The position numbers and the translations under genes were made by a program. The notes below the pieces were generated by a model. The model did not search any database and had not been told where the DNA came from. It saw only the letters and a list, made by a program, of their open reading frames with translations. A DNA stretch of 64,000 nucleotides from Lachnospira hominis (ex Liu et al. 2021). Lineage in GTDB: Bacteria; Bacillota; Clostridia; Lachnospirales; Lachnospiraceae. Each line of letters starts with the position of its first letter. Positions within the stretch are counted from its first letter, which is position 1. Below, in pieces: positions 46,163 to 55,018 of the stretch. Location of the stretch: positions 53,720-117,719 of the forward strand of contig NZ_JACOPD010000010.1 of NCBI RefSeq assembly GCF_014287955.1, written 5' to 3'.

Positions 46163-47674
46163 TTACAAACTCTGGAAAAATAATAAACTACCTTCAACTA
46201 ACGGCCAATCTATATTTAGACCAGTCCCTCTTTTAAAAGCTTCATCTGGATATACAAAACCTAGTTTTTTCAAATATGCCATTTCTGCTTGAAATGGTCT
46301 TCTTGTTCCTCCAGCTCTCTGCGTTGTTTTTTTATACATATGAAGTTGATTTGTAAGTATATCATCTAACCAATCCAAATAATCTTGTGACTTAAATTCT
46401 ATTTTATTTCCTGAGTTTAATCTTTTTATTTTAGTAAAATCATCAAAACTCTTCGAAAATCTTTGTTGAGAATATTTGTATGCTGTATAAAGAAATACAT
46501 CAAACTGTCCTACTTGTAAGCTAACGGCTCTTAAAATATTCATTGGTTCATCACTATATGGAGCATTTCCAGCCTTTTCACATGCATTAACGTATTTATA
46601 TCCATAATCTGTCAATAACCCATCCTCGTCCAGTAATCCAATTTGATATAACCCTGAATCAATTACCTCACGATAGCTATGTGCATCTTTCCTTACTTTA
46701 CTTACATACTCATCCCATGCATCATCTTCTGTAAAACCTGTTCCACTATTTAATTTATTGACAAGTTTAGCTTTTATTGAATCTACTCTTCCTGAAAACA
46801 GTTTTTGATTTGTAGAAGAATCAATTCTTATTTTAGTTTCAATATCATTAACTAAATACGGAGATTTAGAATTATAAATTGGTATGAGCTTATCCCAGAA
46901 ATAATAGTTAAACCAAACATATCTCCAGGCCTTGTCCGACATTGAATCTCCAGGCGTATTAGATAAATACATACATGGATCGGCTGTTGGATCCATTCTT
47001 TTGACTGCTGCAATGACTTCTTTTGGAAATACATATTTCGATTTATCTTCTCCAACCGAAGAAATAATCTTTACACCTTGACAATATCTAAAAAAAGCAT
47101 CTGGATGACTCATTCCTTCACGTACATGCGCCCATATTGTACTAATCTGTCCAGATAATTTTTTTGAGCTAATTGATCTATGTACAACTGTTTTAGATAA
47201 ATCAATATCTCTAACGCACGTTAATTTCTTATTAAACGGTCTTGTGCTTGCCATATCAGGAGTATCGTACATATAAACCGTAATCGGTGCATCTGGGGCC
47301 GTAGTTTCTATGATATTTTTAACATGTGTACCTGGATTGGCATGACTAACATAGCTTTTAGGAATACATATAACTGATGCATCATATCCTTTTTCAATAT
47401 ATGCTAAAGATTGCCCTACTGCAGTTAATATACCATGCACGCCTTCATTTGGTCTCTTATATTCAAAAGCAATAGAAACATCACTAACTGTTGGTTTTGA
47501 ATTTGTTGCTTGTATAAGCCCATCAGCCAATGGCCATACAGTACTACCTTCTCGTCCAGCACTTAATTTCCATGTACCCCCCGCTGTTAATGTACCAAAA
47601 AATAGTCCTGCTTTGCTCTGAATAATATCAGCAATTTCACCTGATGCATATGCTGCTTCGCTATCATGACTCAT
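46163..47674 (-). CDS. Type II restriction endonuclease (putative)
   Basis: 503 aa from ATG 47674, preceded by GGAAGGAGC and overlapping the methyltransferase stop by 11 nt. The pattern SDVSIAFEYKRPNEGVHGIL (about 64-83; Asp, then Glu-X-Lys) fits a PD-(D/E)XK active site, and the next helix (AVGQSLAYIEKGYDASVICIP) is common in such nucleases. I do not recognise a named family. The call rests on this motif and on being the last gene of an operon with two m5C methyltransferases and a controller. Specificity unknown. Confidence 0.75.
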   Translation of the reverse strand: MSHDSEAAYASGEIADIIQSKAGLFFGTLTAGGTWKLSAGREGSTVWPLADGLIQATNSKPTVSDVSIAFEYKRPNEGVHGILTAVGQSLAYIEKGYDASVICIPKSYVSHANPGTHVKNIIETTAPDAPITVYMYDTPDMASTRPFNKKLTCVRDIDLSKTVVHRSISSKKLSGQISTIWAHVREGMSHPDAFFRYCQGVKIISSVGEDKSKYVFPKEVIAAVKRMDPTADPCMYLSNTPGDSMSDKAWRYVWFNYYFWDKLIPIYNSKSPYLVNDIETKIRIDSSTNQKLFSGRVDSIKAKLVNKLNSGTGFTEDDAWDEYVSKVRKDAHSYREVIDSGLYQIGLLDEDGLLTDYGYKYVNACEKAGNAPYSDEPMNILRAVSLQVGQFDVFLYTAYKYSQQRFSKSFDDFTKIKRLNSGNKIEFKSQDYLDWLDDILTNQLHMYKKTTQRAGGTRRPFQAEMAYLKKLGFVYPDEAFKRGTGLNIDWPLVEGSLLFFQSL

Positions 47675-48737
47675 AATCTGCTCCTTCCTCAAGATACTGG
47701 TATATCTTTCTTAAAAACGGTTCCGCCATTTTCGGTGGTACTGCATTTCCAACTTGAATACACTGTTCTTGTCTTGTTCCAAAAAATTCATGTGTATCTG
47801 GAAATGTTTGAATTCGTGCAGCTTCTCTTGCTGTTAACGTTCTATTTAATGTAGGATGAACTGGAAATGCATTATGTCCTGGTACCATGGTAGTTGAGGG
47901 TTTATTCCTATCCAACCTTTTATATACATGGCTGTAATTAGATACTTTTCCAGTCTTTGAATCTCTTCTTGTTGCAACAGCAAGTTCAGGTGGTAAGTCA
48001 TCTAAATTTAACTTGCATCCTTCTTTTATATAACCATATCTAGCAGCTACAATAGGTTTATGTTGCAGCGGAACATGATTAGGTATCTCATTCTCTTTCC
48101 CAACCAAATCCATAATAGCATCCCCTACTGTTCTATACGTGGGTAGTTTTCCAGATTCTACAGAAAAATGCGTTGGCTCAGGTGGAATAAAATCTATTCC
48201 CAACCTATTACCAATCATAAACATCCTATATCTTTCTTGCGGAACTCCATAATCTGCAGCACACACTATCGCACACCATATATTGCTATATCCAAGTTTT
48301 TCAAACTCCTTTTTTACATTCTCAACAAATAGACCATTGTCAAGATTTGTGAATCCCTTAACATTCTCCATAAAGAAAAACTTTGGTCTAGTTTCTTTTA
48401 CTACTCTAATATATTGATACACCAAAAAGTTTCTTGGATCTTGCTTAGGATCATACCCTTGTGTATTAACAAATCGTCTTTTTCCAAAAATTGAAAATCC
48501 CTGACAAGGAGGTCCTCCCTCAACAAGATCTATTTCCTGTCCCTTTACATATTCGTTAATAACTTCCTTTGTTAAATTATTAATATCATCTGTAACTATA
48601 GGAATGTCCGGGAAATTAAAATGATGAGTTTTAGCAAATACTGGATTTACCTCATTTGACAAAACTATATTAAATCCACTATCACTAGTAGCTCGTGTTA
48701 ATCCTCCCGCACCAGAAAATAAATCAATCGCATTCAT
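47664..48737 (-). CDS. DNA (cytosine-5)-methyltransferase, second of tandem pair
   Basis: 357 aa. Motif I IDLFSGAGGLTRA, motif IV GGPPCQGFSIFG with the catalytic Cys (about 78), motif VI ENVKGF, motif VIII QERYRMFMIGNR, motif X QVGNAVPP. It overlaps the preceding methyltransferase gene by 14 nt and the endonuclease gene by 11 nt. Target-recognition region about 200-290. It protects host DNA from the cognate endonuclease. Confidence 0.95.
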   Translation of the reverse strand: MNAIDLFSGAGGLTRATSDSGFNIVLSNEVNPVFAKTHHFNFPDIPIVTDDINNLTKEVINEYVKGQEIDLVEGGPPCQGFSIFGKRRFVNTQGYDPKQDPRNFLVYQYIRVVKETRPKFFFMENVKGFTNLDNGLFVENVKKEFEKLGYSNIWCAIVCAADYGVPQERYRMFMIGNRLGIDFIPPEPTHFSVESGKLPTYRTVGDAIMDLVGKENEIPNHVPLQHKPIVAARYGYIKEGCKLNLDDLPPELAVATRRDSKTGKVSNYSHVYKRLDRNKPSTTMVPGHNAFPVHPTLNRTLTAREAARIQTFPDTHEFFGTRQEQCIQVGNAVPPKMAEPFLRKIYQYLEEGADYES

Positions 48738-49785
48738 ATATTCCTAATTCCTTTGCTTTTTCTATTTGCTTTTTAATAAAATCACCTAGTTTATGTGAAA
48801 ACAATGGTGGTACAGCATTTCCCACTTGATGCCCCTGCTGCCTACGATTTCCCTCAAATATTACCCAATCTGGGAATGTCTGAATTCTTGCAGCTTCTCT
48901 TACCGTCAAACTTCTATGTAAAGTAGGATGAATTGGAAAAGCATCATTTCCAGGAACCATAGTTAATGCTGGTCTATTAGGATCAAGTCTCTTAAATGTA
49001 TTTCCAAAATTTTTTCTATAGAGTTCTGGCGGCAATTTATCTTCTGGTAATCTACCTCCTTGAGGAATTAATTTATATCTTTCGATATTTTTTTCCGTAT
49101 GTTTCAAAGCTACATGATTAAATGCAGGATTATCAGGCATATTAACTAAGTCACTCAAAACAGATCCACAATCTGTCCATCCTGGCAGATTATCTTCTGG
49201 ATTATCTGAATGATCTGGTTCAGGAAAGGAAACCGGTAAACCAACTCTATTTCCAATAATAATTACCCTATTTCTAATTTCTGGTACTCCATAATCCGCC
49301 ATATTTATAAGCTTATATTCTGCATTATATCCAGCTTCGTGAAGTGTCTTCATTACATTATCTAAATATGCCCCCTTATCTAGGGTAAGAATTCCTTTTA
49401 CATTTTCCATTACAATAAATTTTGGTTTTAATTCTTTAATTAGATTTGCATACACTAAAACCAATTCATTTCTTGAATCATGTGCATACCTTTTATTTGG
49501 ATCAGATGATGCTCTATGCCCGATAGTAGAAAATCCCTGACAAGGAGGTCCACCTATCACAACATCCAAACTTTCTCCGCCTAAATATTGTCGTATCTGA
49601 TCAACTGTAACATCTCTTATGTCTCCATTAATCATTGGTATATGAGGGAAATTACGCTTATGCGTTTTCTCCACCAAATCGTTATTATCGATGCATAATT
49701 TTACATCATAGCCAGACTCTTCAAAACCTAAATGTAATCCCCCTGCACCTGAAAATAAATCAATTGCTGTGAGTTTCTTTTCCAT
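48724..49785 (-). CDS. DNA (cytosine-5)-methyltransferase, first of tandem pair
   Basis: 353 aa. It has the same motif set: AIDLFSGAGGLHLGF, GGPPCQGFSTIGH (catalytic Cys about 79), ENVKGIL, RNRVIIIGNRVG, QVGNAVPP. It is clearly paralogous to the next gene, including the common TMVPG-(N/H)-(D/N)AFP segment, but differs in the recognition region. Two m5C methyltransferases usually mean that the recognition site is asymmetric, with one enzyme per strand. Starts 26 nt inside the XRE controller gene. Confidence 0.95.
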   Translation of the reverse strand: MEKKLTAIDLFSGAGGLHLGFEESGYDVKLCIDNNDLVEKTHKRNFPHIPMINGDIRDVTVDQIRQYLGGESLDVVIGGPPCQGFSTIGHRASSDPNKRYAHDSRNELVLVYANLIKELKPKFIVMENVKGILTLDKGAYLDNVMKTLHEAGYNAEYKLINMADYGVPEIRNRVIIIGNRVGLPVSFPEPDHSDNPEDNLPGWTDCGSVLSDLVNMPDNPAFNHVALKHTEKNIERYKLIPQGGRLPEDKLPPELYRKNFGNTFKRLDPNRPALTMVPGNDAFPIHPTLHRSLTVREAARIQTFPDWVIFEGNRRQQGHQVGNAVPPLFSHKLGDFIKKQIEKAKELGIYECD

Positions 49786-50002
49786 TATTATTTATATTCT
49801 CCTCATCTATCATTTCCATAATATCGCCAACATCACAATTCAAGGCTTTACAAATTTTGGAAATGCTTTCCATTGCTACAAATTCATCTCTTCCTAATTT
49901 TGCAAGCACATTACTACTAATACCGGCTCTTGATATTAAGTCTGTCCTTTTTAATCCCATATCAAGCAAACGTTTCCACAATTTTACATATCTAACCGTC
50001 AT
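49760..50002 (-). CDS. XRE-family controller of the restriction-modification operon
   Basis: 80 aa, one helix-turn-helix: MGLKRTDLISRAGISSNVLAKLGRDEF, then ISKICKALNCDVGDIME. Small XRE proteins at the head of R-M operons (C proteins) time endonuclease expression. Position at the 5' end, same strand, and overlap with the first methyltransferase gene support this. GGAGGAAAG precedes the ATG. I could not see clear C-box repeats in the 50003-50060 leader. Confidence 0.82.
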   Translation of the reverse strand: MTVRYVKLWKRLLDMGLKRTDLISRAGISSNVLAKLGRDEFVAMESISKICKALNCDVGDIMEMIDEENINNNGKETHSN

Positions 50003-50168
50003 TCTTTCCTCCTAAGTGATTGAGCAGACATATATATTTAGTATACTATATCGTCATCCATATGTCCAATTAATATCACGAAAAGCTGATATTAAATCAT
50101 ATTTAACTTAATCTCCTTAATTCAGTTTTCATTTTCTCATTTCATCAAGCCATATATAACCATTTGTA

Positions 50169-50328
50169 TCAATAGATAAAATAATCATTCACAAAAGCTG
50201 ATATTTCACTAAAATTTTGAATATGCACGACTCCTAAATCTTCCATTTCACCTATGTCCTCACTTTTAACATTCAATTCTGGTTGCAATCTATCAATTAA
50301 GAAAATGATGCCTTTATTTGTTTTATTT
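50169..50328 (-). pseudogene. Short gene remnant upstream of the R-M operon
   Basis: About 53 codons without a proper start, reading NKGIIFLIDRLQPELNVKS...GVVHIQNFSEISAFVNDYF to TGA 50169. An ATG in another frame (near 50337) suggests a frame-shifted 5' end. It has protein-like composition but no recognised family. The rest of 50003-50545 is otherwise non-coding. Confidence 0.35.
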
Positions 50329-50383
50329 CATCATCCATAAAATTCCTCCACTTTTCCAGCAATACGAACTTATGTTTTAATTA

Positions 50384-50516
50384 TAATTGTTGCTTCGCAA
50401 GTTAGCAAGCAGTGCCCTCGTACGTACGTGAGAGCATTTTGCTTGTTGGAGGCACATCCCCAATCCCCTTAGAATGTCATCTTCGATGCCAAGCTGTGCA
50501 CTCACTTTGTGAGTGC
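50384..50516. repeat. Stacked inverted repeats, possible oriT of the relaxase remnant
   Basis: Three dyads lie in 130 bp: GCTTCGCAAGTTAGCAAGC type (about 50391-50410), GCCCTC-N10-GAGAGC (50415-50436, with a TACGTACGTA core) and a perfect GCACTCAC-TTT-GTGAGTGC (50498-50516). Such clusters are typical of transfer origins. Position downstream of a relaxase fragment makes this possible, not proven. Confidence 0.4.
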
Positions 50517-50544
50517 TGATACATTCCTGCTTTGCCGGAATTGC

Positions 50545-50586
50545 AAAAAAGCGGGCAACCACCAATTTTCATTTTAATGATTGCCC
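50545..50586 (-). terminator. Intrinsic terminator after the relaxase remnant
   Basis: On the minus strand GGGCAA...TTGCCC (6-bp stem, extended by weak pairs) followed by GCTTTTTT. It lies just behind the relaxase-fragment stop. Confidence 0.55.
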
Positions 50587-50592
50587 GTAAGT

Positions 50593-50988
50593 TTATCTCT
50601 GCTGCTGTCGTTTCTTTTTTAGGTCTTCCTCCTGATTCCATATCTGCTGTGCAGCATAGAAGGATTCCACATTTTGCTTCGCAATCTGATAATCCCGCAT
50701 CTCTTTTTTTATTTTTTGTACTCGCTGTAAGCTGCTTTTTTCTCAGAAAGCAGTCGTGCAAATTCTCCATTCAGATCTCTTACCTTCGGAATTTTCCCGT
50801 CCGGAAGTTTTGAAAATGCTTCCTTTGCTGCCTTGTGAAGAATGATTTTATCACGATGCGCCTCATGGAATTTTTTGCTGTAACCGGATTTACGATACGC
50901 AATGTATGTATCTCTGGTCTTTGCATAATTGATAATATGAGTTTTGAGGACCTTGTTGCCACGATAAATGCGTGCTTCCCTTTAGTGA
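50593..50988 (-). pseudogene. Relaxase C-terminal remnant of a conjugative element
   Basis: Minus strand. The reading REARIYRGNKVLKTHIINYAK and then HRDKIILHKAAKEAFSKLPDGKIPKVRDL...LLSEKKAAYSEYKK is the well conserved C-terminal part of Tn/ICE relaxases in Clostridia. It stops at 50709, but after a frame change the family tail continues (KEMRDYQIAKQNVESFY) to 50593. There is no N-terminal nuclease domain. It is joined directly to the topB fragment upstream. Confidence 0.65.
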
Positions 50989-51371
50989 ATCTCATGCATG
51001 AGTACTTCCGCATCTTCGATTACCTTATAGGTCTTTACCAGATCCATGATCATCTCTTCAATCTCACTCATAAATTCCGTATCCTGAAAATCCCCCTTCT
51101 CCACATCAAGAAGTTTCTGCTCCAACTCTGCTGTCATGGATGGTGACTGGATCTGTTCGGGCATGACCGTAATTAGGGCTACTCCCTTATGAGTCGGCAT
51201 AAGATACTTTGTTTTCTTATTACCTTTTCTCTCTACAAATCCGATACGCACCAGCTTTTCAATGGTTGCTGCCCTTGTCGCTGATGTTCCGATTCCTTTA
51301 CGCTCTGCTTCATCCGGCATCTTGTCAGCTCCGGCACGTTCCATTGCTGAAAGAAGGCTGTCCTCTGATAC
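50982..51371 (-). pseudogene. topB: DNA topoisomerase III (topB) internal fragment
   Basis: About 130 codons: EDSLLSAMERAGADKMPDEAERKGIGTSATRAATIEKLV-type sequence (split here: residues around GIGTSATRAATIEKLVRIGF and TKYLMPTHKGVALI) belongs to the middle/late catalytic part of TopB-like topoisomerases carried by Tn/ICE elements. The Tyr-containing domains and C-terminus are missing. The 5' side ends at about 51371, where the tnpW end of the transposon begins; the 3' side ends at 50982 in relaxase sequence. Confidence 0.75.
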
Positions 51372-51387
51372 GTTTTGTCAAGGGTGT

Positions 51388-51588
51388 TTAAGAACTTTTT
51401 TCGCTGTCATTCAAAATCAGACGCTTGATTTTGTCGCTCATGGTTTCTTTGCTCGTTTCACTGAAATGGATTTTGACGCGGTAGGTGGTCTTTCCGATTT
51501 TCTTTATCATTACAGGTGGCGCGGCTTCCTTTACGGTCAGAGGGGAAGCGGTTGCGGGGGTGCTGCGGTTGCTGGTGTCGTTGTTCAT
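51388..51588 (-). CDS. tnpW: Transposon-encoded protein TnpW family
   Basis: 66 aa from ATG 51588 (GGAGAG upstream). It has a Thr/Ser/Pro-rich start (MNNDTSNRSTPATASPLTV) and a conserved end (IKKIGKTTYRVKIHFSETS, then KIKRLILND) that I recognise from TnpW family proteins of Tn4451-like elements. Function unknown. It is the last gene of the transposon on this side, about 17 nt from the topB junction. Confidence 0.75.
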   Translation of the reverse strand: MNNDTSNRSTPATASPLTVKEAAPPVMIKKIGKTTYRVKIHFSETSKETMSDKIKRLILNDSEKSS

Positions 51589-51710
51589 AGGCTCTCCTTT
51601 CCATGAGAAAAGCCCCATGCGGTCATACATGGGGCGGTGGTTTTGAGGTTGAAGTGGCGAAGTGGCAAAGTGGCAAGGTATCTGGGTTTTGCCACTTGGA
51701 TTTTGCCAGT

Positions 51711-53588
51711 TCACTTTTTTAGGGCGTGATACCATGCTGCGCCGATACGCTTTGAAGTAATGCACCCGTCAAGGTTTTTCTTTGCCGCCCGGACAGTACG
51801 GGCAGAAATCCCCGCGTCGGCTGCGGCTTTCTCTATATCCTCGCTGGCAAGCTCTTTTCCGTCTGCCAGTAGGTCAAGTATCAGCTTTTCAGCCTGTTCG
51901 GTTTTGGTGGCGTTGTTGCCGCCCGCGCCGGACAGCAACTCGTCGGCGGTTATATCATATTCGCCTATCCACTCAAAGCCTGTTTCCGGGTCAAGGCAAA
52001 AGGCTACGGGCTTTCCCTCCGGCGCAAGGGAAGATTTGTCGTGAATGATAACGCGCACATTCGGCTCACGCTTTACGCGCCCAATAAGAAGCACGCTCCG
52101 GGCGGCTGCGCGGAAGTCAATAGAACCTAAACCCCGGTATGCGCTCTGCCCTCCGGCAGCTTTGTTGAGATGTCCGATAAGGATAACGGCGCACCCGGTA
52201 CGCTCGGCAACATCGGCAAGGCGGCGGAACATGGGGCGCACTTCGTTTGCCCGGTTCATGTCGGTTTTTTCGCCCATGTACGCCTGTATGGGATCAAGGA
52301 TAATCAGCCGCGCCCCGTTCTGCGTGATTGCCTTTTCTATGCGCTCGTCGGAGAGGGTAAGCTCCCGTTTGGCTTCATCAATCACAAGTACGCGGTCAAG
52401 GTCGGCTTCTGCTTCCATCAAGCGGGGTTTGACGGTATCGCCCAAACCGTCTTCGGCGGTCTGGTAAATCACTTGGAATGGCGGTAAGGGCTTCATTCCC
52501 GGCAGCGTTCCCCCGGTGGTGCAGGCGGCGGCAAGGCGTAGGGCAAAAGTGGTCTTGCCCTCGCCGGGATTGCCTTGCACAATGGTTACTTTCCCAAAGG
52601 GGATATACGGCTCCCATAGCCATTCAACGGTCTGCGTGTCCACCTCGCTCATGCGGATAATCTCAACGGTTTCTTCCTGCGGCGGCTCTTTCAAGCCGTA
52701 AATCGCTTCCCGGATATACTTCCCGTCCGCGATTTCTGCCCGGTGCTGCAATACCTCATTCCAGTCCTTGTAAAGCGGCACAAGGCGGTGGACGGTCAAG
52801 CACTCCGGCATAAGCTCCGCAAGGCGGCTGCAAGCGTCGTTTCCGGCGTTGTCGTTGTCAAGGCAGAGGTACACGGTCTTGATGTTCGGACGGTCAGAGA
52901 GAAAGCGCAACAAGGCTTTTTCTCCCACGCCGCCCAACGCCAGATAGCTTTGCTTCTGCCAGTCCTTTTTGAACAGGCAGAGGAAAGATAAGAGGTCTAT
53001 CGGGGCTTCAAAGACAAACAACCTTTCGCCCTCGCCACGGTAGCAGAAGTTAAAGGCTTTGTCGCTGCCTTTCACATCAAGCCGGAAGTTTCCCGCCGTT
53101 CCCTTGCTGTGGGCGCAGTGCGGTATTCCGTCCTCGTCCCGCCCCACGAATACGGCGTTGTGGTGGGCGGCTTCCTCGTAAATATCCCCGGTGGCAAAGA
53201 AAAAGCCCGTCACATCTTCATCAATGCGGCGGGCGGCTGTGAGGTAGTTCCTCGCTATGCGGTTGTCGGTGCTGCGGGGTGGCAGTCGGAAGTCAGAGAG
53301 GGGCGCGGGGCTTGGTCTGTCCAGCGGTTGGGCTGCGCCTTTTTCTCCTGTCAGCATTTCAACGGCTTCGGTAAAGCTCTTTCCGTAAAACTCCATGACA
53401 AAATCAATGGGTGCGCCGCCCTTGCTCTGGCTGTGGCGATACCATTTGTTTCCCCGGACGGTCAGGCTGTCGTGCCGCTTCCAGCGGTACTCATTCCCGG
53501 CGCGGGTAAGCTGCTCGCCCTGTGATTGCAGGAAAGAAACAAGGTCGGCTTGGTTGGCGCGGTCTATCTGTTCTTGGGTGTAATACAT
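51711..53588 (-). CDS. Toprim (DUF3991-type) plus AAA_25 ATPase, RepA/primase-like
   Basis: 625 aa from ATG 53588 (CGAGGT upstream; MYYTQEQIDRANQADLVSFL is the usual family start; longer frames upstream are not supported). Order: CHC2/DUF3991-like N-terminus (GNKWYRHSQSKGGAPIDFVM), Toprim (LFVFEAPIDLLSFLCLF, YLCLDNDNAGNDA, about 200-300), then a RepA/RecA-like ATPase with Walker A QGNPGEGKTTFAL (about 350) and Walker B RLIILDPIQAYMG. A winged-helix segment may close the protein. It probably supports replication or processing of the element after transfer. Confidence 0.82.
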   Translation of the reverse strand: MYYTQEQIDRANQADLVSFLQSQGEQLTRAGNEYRWKRHDSLTVRGNKWYRHSQSKGGAPIDFVMEFYGKSFTEAVEMLTGEKGAAQPLDRPSPAPLSDFRLPPRSTDNRIARNYLTAARRIDEDVTGFFFATGDIYEEAAHHNAVFVGRDEDGIPHCAHSKGTAGNFRLDVKGSDKAFNFCYRGEGERLFVFEAPIDLLSFLCLFKKDWQKQSYLALGGVGEKALLRFLSDRPNIKTVYLCLDNDNAGNDACSRLAELMPECLTVHRLVPLYKDWNEVLQHRAEIADGKYIREAIYGLKEPPQEETVEIIRMSEVDTQTVEWLWEPYIPFGKVTIVQGNPGEGKTTFALRLAAACTTGGTLPGMKPLPPFQVIYQTAEDGLGDTVKPRLMEAEADLDRVLVIDEAKRELTLSDERIEKAITQNGARLIILDPIQAYMGEKTDMNRANEVRPMFRRLADVAERTGCAVILIGHLNKAAGGQSAYRGLGSIDFRAAARSVLLIGRVKREPNVRVIIHDKSSLAPEGKPVAFCLDPETGFEWIGEYDITADELLSGAGGNNATKTEQAEKLILDLLADGKELASEDIEKAAADAGISARTVRAAKKNLDGCITSKRIGAAWYHALKK

Positions 53589-53679
53589 GGTTGATACCTC
53601 GCTTTCTGTGGTTGAATTGTTCATAGGTTTTGAGTATAATGAAATCGACAAATTGGAATTTGTGGGAGGAGACTCTAAT

Positions 53680-54066
53680 ATGGGATTATTTGGTAAGAAG
53701 AAAGATGAGTTTATAAAAATAAAGGTTGAAAATCTAATTGATTGGAAAGAACCAAACGGAGAAGGTTGTATTGTATCAGATAAGATAACTAAAGAAGGAT
53801 ACAAAGTTGGATATATGTATAGAGAACAACCAGATGAAGGAAGACCAGATAGCGGTTGGAGATTTATGGCTGGTAATGAAGATGATGAATATATGAATAA
53901 TCCAAATAATCATCATATTTTTGCTGTCAATACACTTTGTAATTATGATAAAGACATTATTCCTTATTTGCATTCAGAAATTGGAAGTACTTATATAAGA
54001 GTCGATAGTAATAAAATGAAAATTGACGATGGCACAAAACCAATATTTATAGAAAAGCAAAATTAA
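53680..54066 (+). CDS. DUF2185 (Imm33-like) domain protein
   Basis: 128 aa from ATG 53680 (GGGAGGAG upstream). The segment CIVSDKITKEGYKVGYMYRE...DSGWRFMAGNEDDEYMNNPNN matches DUF2185, a family often annotated as immunity protein Imm33. AT-rich and on the plus strand, unlike the flanking transposon genes. No toxin gene is seen next to it. Confidence 0.72.
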   Translation: MGLFGKKKDEFIKIKVENLIDWKEPNGEGCIVSDKITKEGYKVGYMYREQPDEGRPDSGWRFMAGNEDDEYMNNPNNHHIFAVNTLCNYDKDIIPYLHSEIGSTYIRVDSNKMKIDDGTKPIFIEKQN

Positions 54067-54136
54067 GAAAAATGACAACTCCCAGTTTGTAAGTCTTAAT
54101 ATGATAATTAAATTATAGAAAGACAAGTAGAAAAAC

Positions 54137-54376
54137 ATGAACAACGTAATTATTGTATTTAAAGATGGTGAATTAAAACTCGAAGTTAACGTAAGAGATA
54201 ACAGGGAATCTATTTGGTTAAGCCATCAACAAATTGCCGAACTATTTGATTGTGACGTGAAAACCATCAACAAACATATTAGTAATGTTTTGAAAGAAAA
54301 ATTAAATGAACAAGTTGTTGTCGCAAAATTTGAGTCCACCACTAAGCACGGAGCTATTGCAAGGTACAGAAAGTGA
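54137..54376 (+). pseudogene. RhuM-family protein, N-terminal fragment
   Basis: 79 codons: FKDGELKLEVNVRDNRESIWLS, QIAELFDCDVKTINKHI and the final FESTTKHGAIA are the conserved start of RhuM (phage-type KilA/Fic-associated) proteins, normally over 300 aa. The sequence departs from the family at about 54360, and the frame stops 15 nt later, just before the TetR gene. A deletion joined the two. Confidence 0.75.
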
Positions 54377-54392
54377 GAAAATAATACCTATT

Positions 54393-54914
54393 ATGGATAA
54401 AAGAATTTTAAAAACAAAAGAAAAACTTCAATCGGCATTAAGAATACTTCTAGAGAAAAAAGATGTAAGTGATATTACTGTAAGTAGTCTATGTGAAGTA
54501 GCGAATATCAACAGGAGTACATTTTATGTTTATTACAGTAATATACAAGATTGTTTTGAGGAAATTACAGATTCTATTATGGATGAAATGCGAACTTTAT
54601 TACAAAACAATCTAAATCCAAGCCAAGAAGGTTTTCTTTTAGTGTATTTTAGAACTGCGCGAAAGTATAAAAATGTATTTTTAGCTATACACAGGCAAGG
54701 TGTTCACAATTCTACGATTCAAAAGATGGTGGATATTAATAACGATTGGCTCCACGGAGAATTATTTATACCAACCAGTAGCAATCGTTTAGAATATAAT
54801 TTTATATTTTCGGGATTTTATGGAATGGTAGAAATGTGGCTACAAAATGGTTGTAAAGAGTCTGACGAGCAACTTATCAATATATTAAAAAAATTTTATG
54901 TAGTAAACCGCTAG
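54393..54914 (+). CDS. TetR family transcriptional regulator
   Basis: 173 aa from ATG 54393. The N-terminal TetR helix-turn-helix is readable (LKTKEKLQSALRILLEKKDV, then SSLCEVANINRSTFYVYYSN, about 5-52), followed by a C-terminal TetR_C-like helical domain. There is no good ribosome site; its original upstream region was probably lost at the RhuM junction. Same strand and just upstream of the reductase pair, so it likely regulates it. A terminator-like dyad follows. Confidence 0.85.
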   Translation: MDKRILKTKEKLQSALRILLEKKDVSDITVSSLCEVANINRSTFYVYYSNIQDCFEEITDSIMDEMRTLLQNNLNPSQEGFLLVYFRTARKYKNVFLAIHRQGVHNSTIQKMVDINNDWLHGELFIPTSSNRLEYNFIFSGFYGMVEMWLQNGCKESDEQLINILKKFYVVNR

Positions 54915-54956
54915 ATATCCAACATAATGTCTTTAATTGTCGAGATACTGTACTTG

Positions 54957-54997
54957 AATCATGCTAAAATGTGAATTGTAAAAGCATGATTTTTTAT
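54957..54997 (+). terminator. Terminator or attenuator between TetR and reductase genes
   Basis: AATCATGCT / AGCATGATT (9 bp, 17-nt loop) followed by TTTTTATT. It lies 22 nt before the reductase ATG, so the reductase needs read-through or its own start within the dyad. The arms could also be an operator for the TetR protein. Confidence 0.6.
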
Positions 54998-55018
54998 TAT
55001 ATCAAGGAGATTAGGACA

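Noticed and set aside
51760..53525. Several plus-strand frames of 80-140 codons
   Set aside because: All are antisense to the toprim/AAA gene, which has clear Walker and Toprim motifs.
53588..53804. Longer N-terminus of the toprim/AAA protein
   Set aside because: The extra 72 codons overlap the divergent DUF2185 region, have no ribosome site, and the family begins at MYYTQEQ.
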